A stretch of DNA of 43,009 bases. Origin: Deltaproteobacteria bacterium. GTDB lineage: Bacteria > Bdellovibrionota_B > Oligoflexia > Oligoflexales > Bog-1112. The DNA is taken from assembly GCA_023250635.1 (NCBI GenBank), contig JAHFAI010000014.1, positions 1 to 43,009 on the forward strand. The letters run 5' to 3'. A program made the position numbers and the translations under genes. Under the pieces are notes generated by a model. The model saw nothing but the letters and a program-made list of their open reading frames with translations, was not told the DNA's origin and did no database searches. Of this stretch, positions 1-9,298 are shown one piece after another (position 1 is the stretch's first letter; each line of letters opens with the position of its first letter).

Positions 1-165
1 GAAAGGACCCTAGCTCAATTAGATGCCATCGCCAAGAAAGCGACGAAGCTTCGTAATAAATCACCCTACCAGAGAAATCTGTCGTTGACTGGATTGAGCT
101 GTTTTCGTAGCAACGTAGCTGATGAACCCTTGAAGTTCGAAGAATCAAGGCAGCCGAGCTCCTAG
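1..165 (+). CDS. Possible 3' end of an unidentified gene (partial)
   Basis: Frame 1 is open from the window edge to a TAG at 163-165 and encodes 54 residues, basic in the first half (KKATKLRNKSPYQ) and polar at the end. The other two plus frames are broken by stops within the first 60 bases. If real, it is the C-terminus of a gene converging on leuS, 22 bases away. I recognise no family. Fifty-four open codons at an edge could be chance, so confidence is low. No lipoprotein gene such as lptE, which often follows leuS, starts on the minus strand here. Confidence 0.3.
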   Translation, partial: ERTLAQLDAIAKKATKLRNKSPYQRNLSLTGLSCFRSNVADEPLKFEESRQPSS

Positions 166-187
166 GGGGATCTCCCAGACGGTTACG

Positions 188-2611
188 TTAAGATGGTCCG
201 ACGACGAAGTTTACCACCTTACCCGGTACAAAAACTTCCTTGCGAATAGTCATTCCGGCAAGATATTTCTTGATGGCCTCAAGCTCACGGGCCTGAGCGC
301 TCACCTCGTCCTGGCTACTCGTTGCTGCAACTACCAGCGTCGCACGGAGCTTGCCGTTGATCATCACCCCATAGGTACATTCCCCCCGTACAACCAAGGC
401 GGGATCAAAGTGCGGCCATGGTGCGTAGGCGATGCTTTCTGTATGATCGAGGGCTTCCCAGAGCTCTTCAGCAACGTGGGGCGCATAAGGAGCAAGCAGG
501 AGCACTACGGTGGTGGCGGTCGTTGTGCTAATACCCTCTTCTTTATACGCAGCGTTAACAAATTCCATCATCGCCGCAATCGCGGTATTGAATTTAAGCT
601 CTTCAGTATCAGCGCTCACCTTCTGAATCAGTTGGTGGCGAAGTTTCGTGAGGGCAGCACTATCGCTGAACGTTGCCGAACTGCTTAAAACCAGACGCCA
701 TAGTCGGCGCAGAAAACGATTGACCCCAGCGATGCCTGCGGTTTGCCAAGGCTTGGCCTGTTCAAAGGGCCCCATAAACATTTCGTAGAGGCGGAGAGAA
801 TCAGCCCCCCACTCAGCGATTACCTCATCGGGGCTGACGACGTTACCACGACTCTTGGACATTTTTTCATTGTTTTCTCCCAGCACCATTCCGGGGTGAC
901 GGAGCTTGGGAAAGGGTTCGGGGGTGGAGACTAGCCCTAAATCAAAAAACACTTTATGCCAAAAGCGAGCATAGAGCAGATGAAGATTAGCATGCTCTAC
1001 TCCGCCAACGTAGAGATCCACTGGCAGCCAGTGCTGCTGCCGTTCCTGGGACCAGGCTTCCTGCTCGTTATGAGGATCGATATAGCGGAGATAATACCAG
1101 CACGAGCCGGCCCACTGGGGCATAATATTGGTTTCGCGCAGGCCCTGCTGCAAACCGTCGACAGCTACGGCTAACCATTCTCGGGCTTTGGCAAGGGGCG
1201 GCTCACCGTTTTCACTCGGGCCGTAGTCTTCCATGGGGGGAAGGCTTACCGGCAAATCTGCGGCGGCTACAGCCTGCACCCTACCGTCAGGGCTGTGCAC
1301 CAAAGGAAAGGGCTCTCCCCAGTAACGTTGACGGGAAAAAACCCAATCACGGAGTTTATAGGTAATAGCCTTCCTGCCGATTTTTCGTTCGCTCAACCAA
1401 GCGACGATCACTTCAGCGGCAGCCTCTTTGCTCAGGCCATCTAAAAATTCAGAATTAAGCAGCGTCCCTTCACCGGTATAAGCGGCATGCTCCCTATCAG
1501 CATCGCCACCTGCAATGACACGCAGAATCGGCAAGCCATAGTTCTTGGCAAAGGCGTGATCCCGTTGATCGTGGCCGGGAACCCCCATAATCGCACCACT
1601 GCCGTAGTTCATCAGCACATAGTCGGCAATATAGATGGGCAGAGTCTGCTGATTGACGGGATTAAGGGCATAGGCACCAGTAAATACCCCGCTCTTTTCA
1701 TTGCCGGCCCCTTCTTGACGGGACCGCTCAGTTTTCAAGGCGGTTTCTTGGCAATAGCTTTCTACGGCATCTCGTTGTTTAGTACTGGTGATTTCGCTGA
1801 CTAAAGGATGCTCCGGCGCCAACACGCAGAAGCTTACCCCAAAGAGGGTGTCAGGGCGGGTGGTAAAGACCTCAAAGGACTTATGGCTGGCATCTTTAAT
1901 TGCAAAATCAACGTAGGCACCGCTGCTTTTACCAATCCAACTGCGCTGCATTTCCTTGGTGGATTCCGGCCAATCCACCAGTTCCAAATCCTGGAGCAAG
2001 CGTTCCGCATAGGCCGTTATTTGTAATACCCACTGGCGGATCGGTTTTTTTATTACCGGATGGCCACCGATTTCTGACTTGCCGTCGACGACTTCCTCGT
2101 TGGCAAGCACCGTACCGAGGGCGGGGCACCAATTGACCGGCTGATAGGATTCGTAGGCTAAGCCCTGGTGATAGAGCTGCAAAAACAACCACTGGGTCCA
2201 GCGATAGTAGCCAGGGTCGGTGGTGTCTATTTCCCGCGACCAATCGGTGGAATAGCCGATGCTCTTGATTTGCTCTCGGTAGGTTTTGATATTTTTTTCA
2301 GTGGTAATCCGTGGATGGGTACCGGTTTTTATCGCATATTGTTCTGCCGGCAAACCAAAGGCGTCCCAACCCATGGGGTGGAGGACGTTATAACCCTGCA
2401 TGCGCTTGAGGCGGGCAATGATATCAGTAGCGGTATACCCTTCCACATGGCCCACGTGCAGGCCCTGACCAGAGGGATAGGGAAACATATCGAGGATATA
2501 GTATTTGGGTTTGGAGGAGGCATCCTCCGTCTTGAAGGTATCGTTTTTTTGCCAATAAGCCTGCCATTTTTTCTCTACGGTGGCAAAGTGGTATTCAGGG
2601 ATATGTTTCAC
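188..2611 (-). CDS. leuS: Leucyl-tRNA synthetase (LeuRS)
   Basis: Charges tRNA-Leu with leucine in the cytoplasm (class I synthetase). The 807-residue protein has the HIGH-type motif HVGH at residues 52-55 after the characteristic FPYPSG stretch, a CP1 editing domain with the threonine-rich FTTRPDTLFG motif, KMSKS at 583-587, and the C-terminal anticodon-binding domain. The length suits the shorter bacterial LeuRS form. The start is GTG at 2609-2611, with GGAG about five bases upstream. It is the last gene of a probable minus-strand operon rdgB-mlaE-leuS, 47 bases after mlaE. The family assignment is secure. Confidence 0.98.
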   Translation of the reverse strand: MKHIPEYHFATVEKKWQAYWQKNDTFKTEDASSKPKYYILDMFPYPSGQGLHVGHVEGYTATDIIARLKRMQGYNVLHPMGWDAFGLPAEQYAIKTGTHPRITTEKNIKTYREQIKSIGYSTDWSREIDTTDPGYYRWTQWLFLQLYHQGLAYESYQPVNWCPALGTVLANEEVVDGKSEIGGHPVIKKPIRQWVLQITAYAERLLQDLELVDWPESTKEMQRSWIGKSSGAYVDFAIKDASHKSFEVFTTRPDTLFGVSFCVLAPEHPLVSEITSTKQRDAVESYCQETALKTERSRQEGAGNEKSGVFTGAYALNPVNQQTLPIYIADYVLMNYGSGAIMGVPGHDQRDHAFAKNYGLPILRVIAGGDADREHAAYTGEGTLLNSEFLDGLSKEAAAEVIVAWLSERKIGRKAITYKLRDWVFSRQRYWGEPFPLVHSPDGRVQAVAAADLPVSLPPMEDYGPSENGEPPLAKAREWLAVAVDGLQQGLRETNIMPQWAGSCWYYLRYIDPHNEQEAWSQERQQHWLPVDLYVGGVEHANLHLLYARFWHKVFFDLGLVSTPEPFPKLRHPGMVLGENNEKMSKSRGNVVSPDEVIAEWGADSLRLYEMFMGPFEQAKPWQTAGIAGVNRFLRRLWRLVLSSSATFSDSAALTKLRHQLIQKVSADTEELKFNTAIAAMMEFVNAAYKEEGISTTTATTVVLLLAPYAPHVAEELWEALDHTESIAYAPWPHFDPALVVRGECTYGVMINGKLRATLVVAATSSQDEVSAQARELEAIKKYLAGMTIRKEVFVPGKVVNFVVGPS

Positions 2612-2658
2612 AGAGACTCCGCGAGCGAGTTTTTGGGGGAATCACCAGGGAGCATATA

Positions 2659-3432
2659 TTAGAAAATTTCGCCGAACTGTAAATAGCTAATAAAAAAATC
2701 GCTCACCAAGATGCTCACTAAGGAGAAAACCACGGCAGTGGTGGTGGCTTTACCAACTCCGGTCGCCCCACCCGTCGCCTTAAAGCCCATATAGCAACCA
2801 ATAGAGGCAATGATTGCGCCGAAAAATAGGGATTTTTCCACGCACTGGACGATATGCACCGGCTTGGAGATCCAGCGAATCTTATCGAAGAAAATCCCCT
2901 CATCAACCGCAAAGAGGCTAACTCCGATTACATAGCAAGCCATCACCCCCACCACCACAAAGAGACAGCTAAGCAAGGGCATCATCACCACCGCAGCGAC
3001 GAGGCGGGGGGCTACCAAATAGGAGAGGGGATTGACTCCCATAATCTGCAGGGCATCAACTTGATCGTTCACCTTCATATTAGCGATTTCAGCAGCCATG
3101 GCTGAGCCGCTACGCCCGGCCACCAAAAACGAGGCAATTACCGGTGCCAGCTCCTTGGAGAGGGCAAAGGAAGCTGCTGCACCTATCATTGACTCAGCCC
3201 CAAAGAGACGAAAAATCGTGCCAAACTGAATCGCAAATACTGCTCCAACCATAATCGCGGCAAGACAAATAATCAGCAGGCTTTTCACCCCAATAAAATC
3301 CATTTGCTCGAGGACCAACCTACCATTAACCCGCGGGTACAGCACCCGCTTAAAAGACGAGCTGGTAAAGAGCACAAAATTACCAAAGTTGCTAATAAGC
3401 TGCTGGATCCCCTTGAGCATAAAGAAGGTCAC
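2659..3432 (-). CDS. mlaE: MlaE-family ABC transporter permease
   Basis: Inner-membrane permease of the MlaE (DUF140) family, which moves phospholipids between the inner and outer membranes with an MlaF-type ATPase and an MlaD-type MCE protein. The 257 residues show several long hydrophobic helices and the conserved family core around ELAPVIASFLVAGRSGSAMAAEI and the downstream ALQIMGVNPLSYLVAPR segment. GTG at 3430-3432 is preferred over the ATG four codons later because AGGAG precedes it by about seven bases. The gene begins 12 bases after rdgB. The ATPase and MCE partners are not next to it, so they must lie elsewhere if the system is complete. Confidence 0.93.
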   Translation of the reverse strand: MTFFMLKGIQQLISNFGNFVLFTSSSFKRVLYPRVNGRLVLEQMDFIGVKSLLIICLAAIMVGAVFAIQFGTIFRLFGAESMIGAAASFALSKELAPVIASFLVAGRSGSAMAAEIANMKVNDQVDALQIMGVNPLSYLVAPRLVAAVVMMPLLSCLFVVVGVMACYVIGVSLFAVDEGIFFDKIRWISKPVHIVQCVEKSLFFGAIIASIGCYMGFKATGGATGVGKATTTAVVFSLVSILVSDFFISYLQFGEIF

Positions 3433-3444
3433 CTTAGTCTCCTT

Positions 3445-4053
3445 TCATAAAGCATTCATAAAGCTTAGCCACGCAGCAAAAGCTTGAGCGCGATGGCTCA
3501 AGCGATTTTTTTCGCTGCGACTGAGTTCAGCCATGGTTTGCGTCTGTCCCTGAGGCATAAAAACCGCATCGTAACCAAAACCCTGCTCACCGCGCGGCGC
3601 CTCGAGTATCTCTCCCTCGCAGCTACCCACAAAGCTAGCAATATTCCCGCTCAGCGGCTCACGGTACAAAAGGGTGCAGACAAAACGAGCCCGGCGCTCT
3701 GCTCGCGGCAGCCCCTGCATCACCTGCAACAATTTGCGCAGATTCCCGGGGTGATCGCCTTCCACCCCGGCATAACTTGAGGAATAGACCCCGGGGGCAC
3801 CGTCGAGAGCCGCCACCTCGAGTCCCGAATCCTCTGCCAGAAGGGCCTCAGTAATCCGCTGACTTGCTGCAAGAATTTTAATCATAGCATTTTCTCTAAA
3901 GGTAGTGCCGGTCTCCTCCCAGCAGAGGGGCGGGCTAAGTTCTGCCAGGCTCCGCAGCTCGAAGGATTGGGCGCCAAGAAGGGCAGCGAGTTCGGCTATT
4001 TTGTGGGGATTATGACTTGCTAAATATATTATGCTTGATCTCTTGGTAGTCAC
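3445..4053 (-). CDS. rdgB: XTP/dITP diphosphatase (RdgB/HAM1 family)
   Basis: Hydrolyses the non-canonical purine triphosphates ITP, dITP and XTP to monophosphates, keeping them out of DNA and RNA. Family signatures are the N-terminal SHNPHKIAEL nucleotide-binding segment, ETGTTFRENA, LAEDSGLEV, GAPGVYSSSYAG and GFGYDAVF. A longer frame begins at the ATG at 4083, but that has no visible ribosome binding site and adds ten residues with no family counterpart. The GTG at 4053 has AGGAA about eight bases upstream and gives 202 residues, close to the family norm. It is the first gene of the rdgB-mlaE-leuS run and diverges from bolA. Confidence 0.94.
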   Translation of the reverse strand: MTTKRSSIIYLASHNPHKIAELAALLGAQSFELRSLAELSPPLCWEETGTTFRENAMIKILAASQRITEALLAEDSGLEVAALDGAPGVYSSSYAGVEGDHPGNLRKLLQVMQGLPRAERRARFVCTLLYREPLSGNIASFVGSCEGEILEAPRGEQGFGYDAVFMPQGQTQTMAELSRSEKNRLSHRAQAFAAWLSFMNAL

Positions 4054-4115
4054 GGCTATCTTCCTGGTAGATTTAGTGGTCATTATGGCGTTGTTGTAAA
4101 TAAAGAGGTAGTACT

Positions 4116-4349
4116 ATGCATCCGCAAAAAATCAAAGACCAGCTGCTCAAACATTTTCCTGACGCCGAGATGAAGTTGGAAGACCTTACCGGGGGCGGCG
4201 ACCATTGGCGTCTAAGCATTGTCTCCCAAGCTTTTTGTGGTAAAAGCCTCGTTGCCCAACATCAGTTGGTATATGCCGCGCTTCATCAGTGGCTCAACCG
4301 CGAGATCCATGCCTTGGCCCTTGATACCCAGCCGCGCGAAGGTAAATAA
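4116..4349 (+). CDS. BolA/IbaG-family protein
   Basis: Small 77-residue protein of the BolA family, whose members work with monothiol glutaredoxins in iron-sulfur cluster and iron handling; some bind DNA. The family core is visible: an N-terminal helix (KIKDQLLKHFPDAE), a central strand region, the F-x-G-K-x-x-V-x-x-H-x-x-V motif (FCGKSLVAQHQLV, about residues 42-54), and a C-terminal helix and strand (REIHALALDT). Length fits the short IbaG/YrbA type better than classical BolA, which has about 105 residues. GAGGT lies eight bases before the ATG. It is a single gene between divergent rdgB and the aldolase promoter. Confidence 0.9.
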   Translation: MHPQKIKDQLLKHFPDAEMKLEDLTGGGDHWRLSIVSQAFCGKSLVAQHQLVYAALHQWLNREIHALALDTQPREGK

Positions 4350-4360
4350 CGACGCGCTAG

Positions 4361-4389
4361 TTGGATTCTGCCCGCAAATCCCCTATACT
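4361..4389 (+). promoter_or_regulatory. Sigma-70-like promoter for the aldolase gene
   Basis: TTGGAT (4361-4366) and TATACT (4384-4389) are separated by exactly 17 bases. The -10 matches consensus at five of six positions and the -35 at the first three. The start codon follows 44 bases after the -10. It would drive the aldolase and probably the dioxygenase behind it. Prediction by eye only. Confidence 0.55.
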
Positions 4390-4433
4390 CCTCCTCATTG
4401 CCTTTGCATTTGTTACGTTACCAGGAGACCACT

Positions 4434-5474
4434 ATGGCTATGATCCCAATGCGTGCCCTACTGGACCATGCAGCTGAAAATAATTATGGCGTCGGGGCTT
4501 TTAATGTCAACAACATGGAGCAGATTCAGGCGATAATGGAGGCGGCTTTCGAGACCGATAGTCCGGTGATTATCCAAGCCTCACGGGGGGCACGCAGTTA
4601 TTCCCAAGACGCTTATTTGCGTCATCTGATGCTTGCCGCCGTAGAACTCTACCCGCAAATACCGGTGGTCATGCATCAGGATCATGGCAATAGCCCCGAA
4701 ACCTGTATTTCGGCGATTAAAAATGGCTTTACCTCGGTGATGATGGATGGCTCCCTGCTTGCCGATGGCAAAACTCCTGCGGATTTTACCTATAACTGGC
4801 AGGTGACTCGCAAAGTTACTGATATCGCCCATGCCTTCGGCGTCTCGGTTGAAGGGGAACTGGGCTGTCTCGGTTCCTTAGAAACCGGCCAGGGTGAAAA
4901 AGAAGACGGCCATGGATTCGAAGGGACGCTCAGCCATAAGCAGCTGCTTACCGACCCGGACGAGGCAGCAGATTTTGTCAAAAAAACCGGCATTGATGCC
5001 TTAGCCGTAGCCATCGGCACCAGCCACGGAGCCTATAAGTTTTCCCGGGCTCCGGACGGGGCAGTTCTGGCAATGGAGCAAATAAAAGCGATCCATCGCC
5101 TGCTTCCCAACACCCATTTGGTGATGCACGGTTCCTCATCGGTGCCGCAGATGTTGCAAGACTTGGTCAATCGCTATGGCGGTAAGATCAAGCAAACCTA
5201 CGGGGTTCCGGTGAGCGAAATCCAGTTAGGGATAAAGCACGGGGTGCGCAAAATTAATGTGGATACCGACAACCGCTTAGCGATGACCGCGGCTATTCGC
5301 CAAGTCTTTATGGAACAGCCCGAGGAATTTGATCCTCGCGCTTTTTTAAAGCCCGCTCGCCACGCCATGAAGGAGGTGGTTAAAGAACGGATGATTGCTT
5401 TTGGGCAAGCAGGCCAAGCCCCCCGAGTGCGGCATACTACTCTTGAGCAGATGGCGAAGCGCTACCTTTTTTAG
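4434..5474 (+). CDS. fba: Class II fructose-bisphosphate aldolase, Calvin-cycle subtype
   Basis: Zinc-dependent cleavage or condensation of fructose 1,6-bisphosphate with dihydroxyacetone phosphate and glyceraldehyde 3-phosphate, serving glycolysis, gluconeogenesis or the Calvin cycle. The 346 residues match the subtype with the N-terminus [20 protein letters not shown]. Zinc ligands and the catalytic aspartate lie in VVMHQDHG (H81, D83, H84), with further sites at [23 protein letters not shown] and [14 protein letters not shown] 4434 follows AGGAGA by five bases; a longer TTG-started frame from 4398 is rejected. No other Calvin-cycle gene is near, so a central-metabolism role is the cautious reading. 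It ends 20 bases before the dioxygenase gene. Confidence 0.96.
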   Translation: MAMIPMRALLDHAAENNYGVGAFNVNNMEQIQAIMEAAFETDSPVIIQASRGARSYSQDAYLRHLMLAAVELYPQIPVVMHQDHGNSPETCISAIKNGFTSVMMDGSLLADGKTPADFTYNWQVTRKVTDIAHAFGVSVEGELGCLGSLETGQGEKEDGHGFEGTLSHKQLLTDPDEAADFVKKTGIDALAVAIGTSHGAYKFSRAPDGAVLAMEQIKAIHRLLPNTHLVMHGSSSVPQMLQDLVNRYGGKIKQTYGVPVSEIQLGIKHGVRKINVDTDNRLAMTAAIRQVFMEQPEEFDPRAFLKPARHAMKEVVKERMIAFGQAGQAPRVRHTTLEQMAKRYLF

Positions 5475-5494
5475 AAAAAGCTGCTGGGGACCTT

Positions 5495-6571
5495 ATGAAG
5501 CAGGCAACAAACTACGCTGAGTATTTGCAGATCAACTCGCTGCTTAATCTGCAGAAGTCTTTAAGCGGTAGCGCGGGGGTGAAGCCGTGTCACGATGAAA
5601 CCCTTTTTATTATCGTCCATCAAGTCTACGAATTACTCTTCAAACAGATACTCCACGAACTCGATTCCTTTGTGGAGGAATTCAGCCGACCGCCGGTTTC
5701 GGAAAACTCCCTGGGCTATTTGGTAGCCCGTCTTGAGCGGGTTACCCAGGTGGAGGATCTGTTTATTCCTCTGCTCGAAATTCTCGAGACTATGTCACCG
5801 ATGGATTTTCTTGAGTTTCGCACGCTCCTGGTACCGGCCTCGGGTTTTCAGAGCGTGCAGTTTCGAGAGTTAGAGATCAAATTGGGCCTGTATTATCGCA
5901 AGGGGGAAAAAACCGTAGCGGCCCATGTAATGCGGGCCCTCAATCCCGAGGAGCAAGCCAAGGTCAGTGGTTTTCTGGCTACACCCTCAGCCTTAGCCTT
6001 GGTGGAGGGCTGGCTTGAGCGGATGCCGTTTATTGCTGCAGAACATTTTGATTTTTGGCACGAGTACGAATTCGCTGTTCTCGGCATGCTGGCTGAGGAG
6101 CGACGTTTACTAGCCCGTCACTCCTCCCAGGACCCTGCTGCTGCGCAACAGCTGTTGCAGCAGTGGGAGGAAACCCAGCTTATTTTTACTTCGTTGTTTA
6201 ATGCCGATGCCTATGGGGTTCTGCAAGCAAGTGGGCAACGTACGCTGTCTCAGAAGGCCACCCTCGGGGCCCTTTTTATTTTCCTGTATCGTCACGAAGC
6301 GATCTTGCATCAGCCCTATCGTTTGCTGACCGCCTTACTGACCATCGATGAAAAGCTTACTGCCTGGCGCTATCGTCATGCGCTGATGGCCCATCGTTTA
6401 CTCGGCAGCAAGGTGGGGACGGGGAGTTCGAGTGGGCATCAGTATCTGCAAAAGGCAGCGGAGCACTCACGAATTTTCGTTGATTTGTTTAATTTGTCTA
6501 CGTTTTTGTTACCGCTTTCCCAACTCCCAAAACTGCCGGCGAATTTGAAGAAAAGCCTCAATTTTTCTTAG
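5495..6571 (+). CDS. Tryptophan 2,3-dioxygenase family protein
   Basis: Haem enzyme family that opens the indole ring of L-tryptophan to N-formylkynurenine. The 358 residues carry the family landmarks: DETLFIIVHQVYELLFKQILHEL with the active-site histidine H42, MDFLEFR with the substrate-carboxylate arginine, ASGFQSVQFRELEIKLG, WRYRHALMAHR with the proximal haem histidine, and GTGSSSGHQYL in place of the usual GTGGSSGYHYL. The length is longer than many bacterial forms (about 280-300), partly because the N-terminus and middle are extended. A GGGGA precedes the ATG. It is probably co-transcribed with the aldolase. No kynureninase or formamidase gene is adjacent. Confidence 0.9.
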   Translation: MKQATNYAEYLQINSLLNLQKSLSGSAGVKPCHDETLFIIVHQVYELLFKQILHELDSFVEEFSRPPVSENSLGYLVARLERVTQVEDLFIPLLEILETMSPMDFLEFRTLLVPASGFQSVQFRELEIKLGLYYRKGEKTVAAHVMRALNPEEQAKVSGFLATPSALALVEGWLERMPFIAAEHFDFWHEYEFAVLGMLAEERRLLARHSSQDPAAAQQLLQQWEETQLIFTSLFNADAYGVLQASGQRTLSQKATLGALFIFLYRHEAILHQPYRLLTALLTIDEKLTAWRYRHALMAHRLLGSKVGTGSSSGHQYLQKAAEHSRIFVDLFNLSTFLLPLSQLPKLPANLKKSLNFS

Positions 6572-6945
6572 TGAGAATGTTCACCATTACCGCCGGTCGT
6601 TGCCAGAAAATTTCAAAAGCTAGGGAGCAGCCCATCACCAGCCTTGTGGATTTCGCTCCTCGCCACCCCCTGCCATGCTGGGGGTGGCGAGGAGCGAAAT
6701 CCATAAGGCTGGTCTGACCCGCGACCGATACCTTAACCGGGATCTTTAAACTGAGCACTGAAACCGCCAGCTGAACTGAAGCTGACCCTGACCAGAAACT
6801 GCTAGCTGGCCTGAGACTGACAACGACTTAACGTTATAGCCAAAAAAAGCAGGAATCTGCTCTCGTTTTCCCGCAGTGCTTGCCGATCTTGGGGCAGGAA
6901 AAATCAGCCTCTGACCTATGTTTTTTGGAAAGCCATTCACCGCAG
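6572..6945. other. Gene-free gap between convergent genes
   Basis: 374 bases separate the ends of the dioxygenase (plus) and ankyrin (minus) genes. Short open frames here have no ribosome binding site or family resemblance. The gap holds the large inverted repeat at 6637-6713 and, at about 6750-6825, a stretch with many CTGA/CTGAC words that looks like a decayed direct repeat. Nothing else was recognised. Confidence 0.6.
6637..6713. repeat. Near-perfect inverted repeat, 34-bp arms, 9-nt loop
   Basis: Arms at 6637-6670 and 6680-6713 are complementary at 33 of 34 positions; the exception is a G/T pair at 6646/6704, which would be a G-U wobble in RNA. The loop is TGCCATGCT. The inner arm ends in CCCCC/GGGGG. 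No T-run follows on either strand, so it is not a textbook terminator, although such a long hairpin between convergent genes could stop transcription both ways or be a mobile palindromic repeat. Confidence 0.9.
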
Positions 6946-9195
6946 CTAATCGGCTTGGCTTGCCATCCCTTGCTCAAGAGCTTCGATGATGAGCTTATGG
7001 GGAGCCGCACCGCGTTGAGCAATAGCCAAGGGCTGGAGATATTCCGCATTATCCAAGGTCTGCGATGCGCTTTTTGTACTGGCGCCTTTAGCAAGCAGCA
7101 GCTCAACTAATTGATGATCTCCCTTGCTGATAGCTAAAGCCAAAGGACTGATGCGCCGCTTTGAACCATCGCGACGAGGAAAGCTCGCAGGGGTATTGAC
7201 CAGCTGCAACGTAGCAGGAAATTTGTTGAGAACCCAACAAATAAGCTCGAGCTCCTGATTGGAGGCGATTACCGAAATCAAGATGTTGGCAACAATACCT
7301 CGAGCAACTGCCTGTTGATGGATTTCCATAACGAGGTCGTTGGTAAAAGACTCATGCTCTGCCTTTTCACGATCGATTGCGGCTAATTCTTCGGCAAAGC
7401 CTTCGGCTACTTCCCGTTGGAGGGTCTGGAGTTGTGCATCTATTCGGCGCTCTTTTTCCTCTTGTTTCGCTTCTTTCTTCAGCCTTTTGGCGATGCGTTT
7501 TTCTTTATTCGTCGCTTCGCTGGGCTGGCTTTCGCGGTCAAGCTCCTGAGGGGCTTCCAGCTCGGCGTTTTCTGTTATCAGACTCGCCTGAGCAATGTTC
7601 GGCCGTCGAGGTTCTTTGCGGTATTTTTTTGCTGGTAGGGGGCTTGTCTCGCTGATTGTTTCCGCTGCAAGGTGAGCATCATCAGAAAGTTGCTCGTGCA
7701 CCACGGGTATCATACTTACGAGCGGGGACGGGGCCTGAGCACAAACATCGTGATGGACGGGCAGTGAAGCGACCAGTTCATCAGCAAGAGCCGCGAGTTG
7801 CTGGTGATCGTGGGCAAGCTCAGCCATGAGAAAATCAGCATGGGGAGCTAGTTCAAGCAGGGTGGCGTGCTTATCTCTGGCTCGAGCCTGTAAGGCATCA
7901 AAATCTGCATCTTCTTGATCCCAGGTAGCAACAAGCTGAGCGCGAGCTTCGCTGATGCATTGCCGTCGACCTTGGAGATGAGCAATAAAAAGATTCATCT
8001 CACCCTCAAGTCCTGCTGCTTGAGCCATCCGTCGAGGGCTTAAGGCGATACTGGTTCCATCGCCAGGGGTGATCGCGGCCTCCGGATCTCCACCATGGGA
8101 GATGAGATGATTCATCAAAATAAGGCTTTTCCCTCGACAAGCAAGATGCAGGGGGCTTAGGCCGGAGCGGGTGGTCCAGGCAATTCCTTCGGGATTACAG
8201 GCGAGCAAGGCGGAAATACTGCGGAGATAACGCTCGGGGATAATGCCAAAGCGTTGCTGCAGCGCTAAAGCTTCTTTGATCGCGGTATGCAGGGGATAGT
8301 CGCCATTATCATTGTACTGCTGCATAGACTTCGGGGAATTTTTGTAGGTGATGGGGATAAGAGTAAGCTCACCTATTTCGGCAAGAACATGGAGGGGGGT
8401 GTTGCCGTTGTAATCAAAACTTTTTGTAGGAACGTAGGAGATTTTATCGTTCTTTGCTAAAGCTTCTTCCAGCTGCATACAAAAATATACATAATTGGTT
8501 AACTGCGAATTGCGCAGACAGCTCCCATAGGTATAATTTTCAAATACGGTTTTAGACTTTGCGAGATCGAAGGCAGCCAGCAGTTCCTTGAGGATGAAAA
8601 AATCCTCGCTGCTCTCTCCCTCTGCGGAGCTCCTGGCAAAGGCCAAAGCCACCGTTGTAATCTTTAGAGAGGGATGAAGGGCTAGAGGATCGGCTTTATG
8701 GGCAAGCAATAGCTGCACCTGCGGATAACTATGGCAATCTATAGCCGTAAACAGGGGAGTAAAGCCGAGAGAGTTGCTGGCTTCTAGCTTCGCGCCACTT
8801 GCGAGCAGGGTTTGCAGCGCTTCGACTTTGCCACTCGCTATAGCTCGATGGATCAAGCAGGTGAAATTACTTACGAGATGCAGAGGAATCCCTGCAAAGA
8901 GAGCGCTGTATTCTTGCTCGCTAGCAAAGTCGAGATATTTTTCATTAACGAATTTTTTGAGGGAGATTTTGTTCTTCGCCGCTTCTTCGGCGAGCAGCAG
9001 TCTCAGTCCAGCAGCAGAAAAATCTGCCTTCCCAAAGAACCGTACTACTAGGTGCAAGGATTTTTGCAGACTACTATCGGTGACCACGAGAGGAGCTGGT
9101 TTACTAACAGCTCCTTTTTTCATTGCCAAGCTAAGTGGAGTTACCACGAGCATAAAGGCTATGGATAAGAGAATGCGCGACCATATGGTCTTCAT
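6946..9195 (-). CDS. Exported ankyrin-repeat protein with C-terminal coiled coil
   Basis: A 749-residue protein with a signal peptide (MKTIWSRILLSIAFMLVVTP...LSLA). Ankyrin-type units are visible as LIHRAIASGKVEALQTLLASGA, FTPLFTAIDCHSYPQVQLLLAH, GNTPLHVLAEIGE, GDYPLHTAIKEAL, SPLHLACRGKSLILMNHLISHGGD and, near the C-terminus, LALAISKGDHQLVELLLAKGAS. A highly charged, Lys/Glu-rich coiled-coil region separates the main block from the last unit. The frame is open from 9258, but ATG 9193-9195 has AAGGA six bases upstream and begins the signal peptide. Ankyrin repeats bind proteins; export suggests a periplasmic or secreted partner. The target is unknown. Confidence 0.85.
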   Translation of the reverse strand: MKTIWSRILLSIAFMLVVTPLSLAMKKGAVSKPAPLVVTDSSLQKSLHLVVRFFGKADFSAAGLRLLLAEEAAKNKISLKKFVNEKYLDFASEQEYSALFAGIPLHLVSNFTCLIHRAIASGKVEALQTLLASGAKLEASNSLGFTPLFTAIDCHSYPQVQLLLAHKADPLALHPSLKITTVALAFARSSAEGESSEDFFILKELLAAFDLAKSKTVFENYTYGSCLRNSQLTNYVYFCMQLEEALAKNDKISYVPTKSFDYNGNTPLHVLAEIGELTLIPITYKNSPKSMQQYNDNGDYPLHTAIKEALALQQRFGIIPERYLRSISALLACNPEGIAWTTRSGLSPLHLACRGKSLILMNHLISHGGDPEAAITPGDGTSIALSPRRMAQAAGLEGEMNLFIAHLQGRRQCISEARAQLVATWDQEDADFDALQARARDKHATLLELAPHADFLMAELAHDHQQLAALADELVASLPVHHDVCAQAPSPLVSMIPVVHEQLSDDAHLAAETISETSPLPAKKYRKEPRRPNIAQASLITENAELEAPQELDRESQPSEATNKEKRIAKRLKKEAKQEEKERRIDAQLQTLQREVAEGFAEELAAIDREKAEHESFTNDLVMEIHQQAVARGIVANILISVIASNQELELICWVLNKFPATLQLVNTPASFPRRDGSKRRISPLALAISKGDHQLVELLLAKGASTKSASQTLDNAEYLQPLAIAQRGAAPHKLIIEALEQGMASQAD

Positions 9196-9298
9196 AATAG
9201 TTCCTTGTCTTTTGATGAGGGGGCATAGCGGAGAAAGCCCAAACAGGCTATTATCCATAGATGAGGAATTTTAAAAGGGAAAGCTTTTTTATATGTTC

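Noticed and set aside
2168-2662. 164-codon open frame on the plus strand
   Set aside because: It lies opposite the 5' end of leuS, has no family resemblance, and is explained by leuS codon composition.
6746-6940. Short minus-strand open frame in the gene-free gap
   Set aside because: No ribosome binding site, odd composition from CTGA-type repeats, and no family resemblance.
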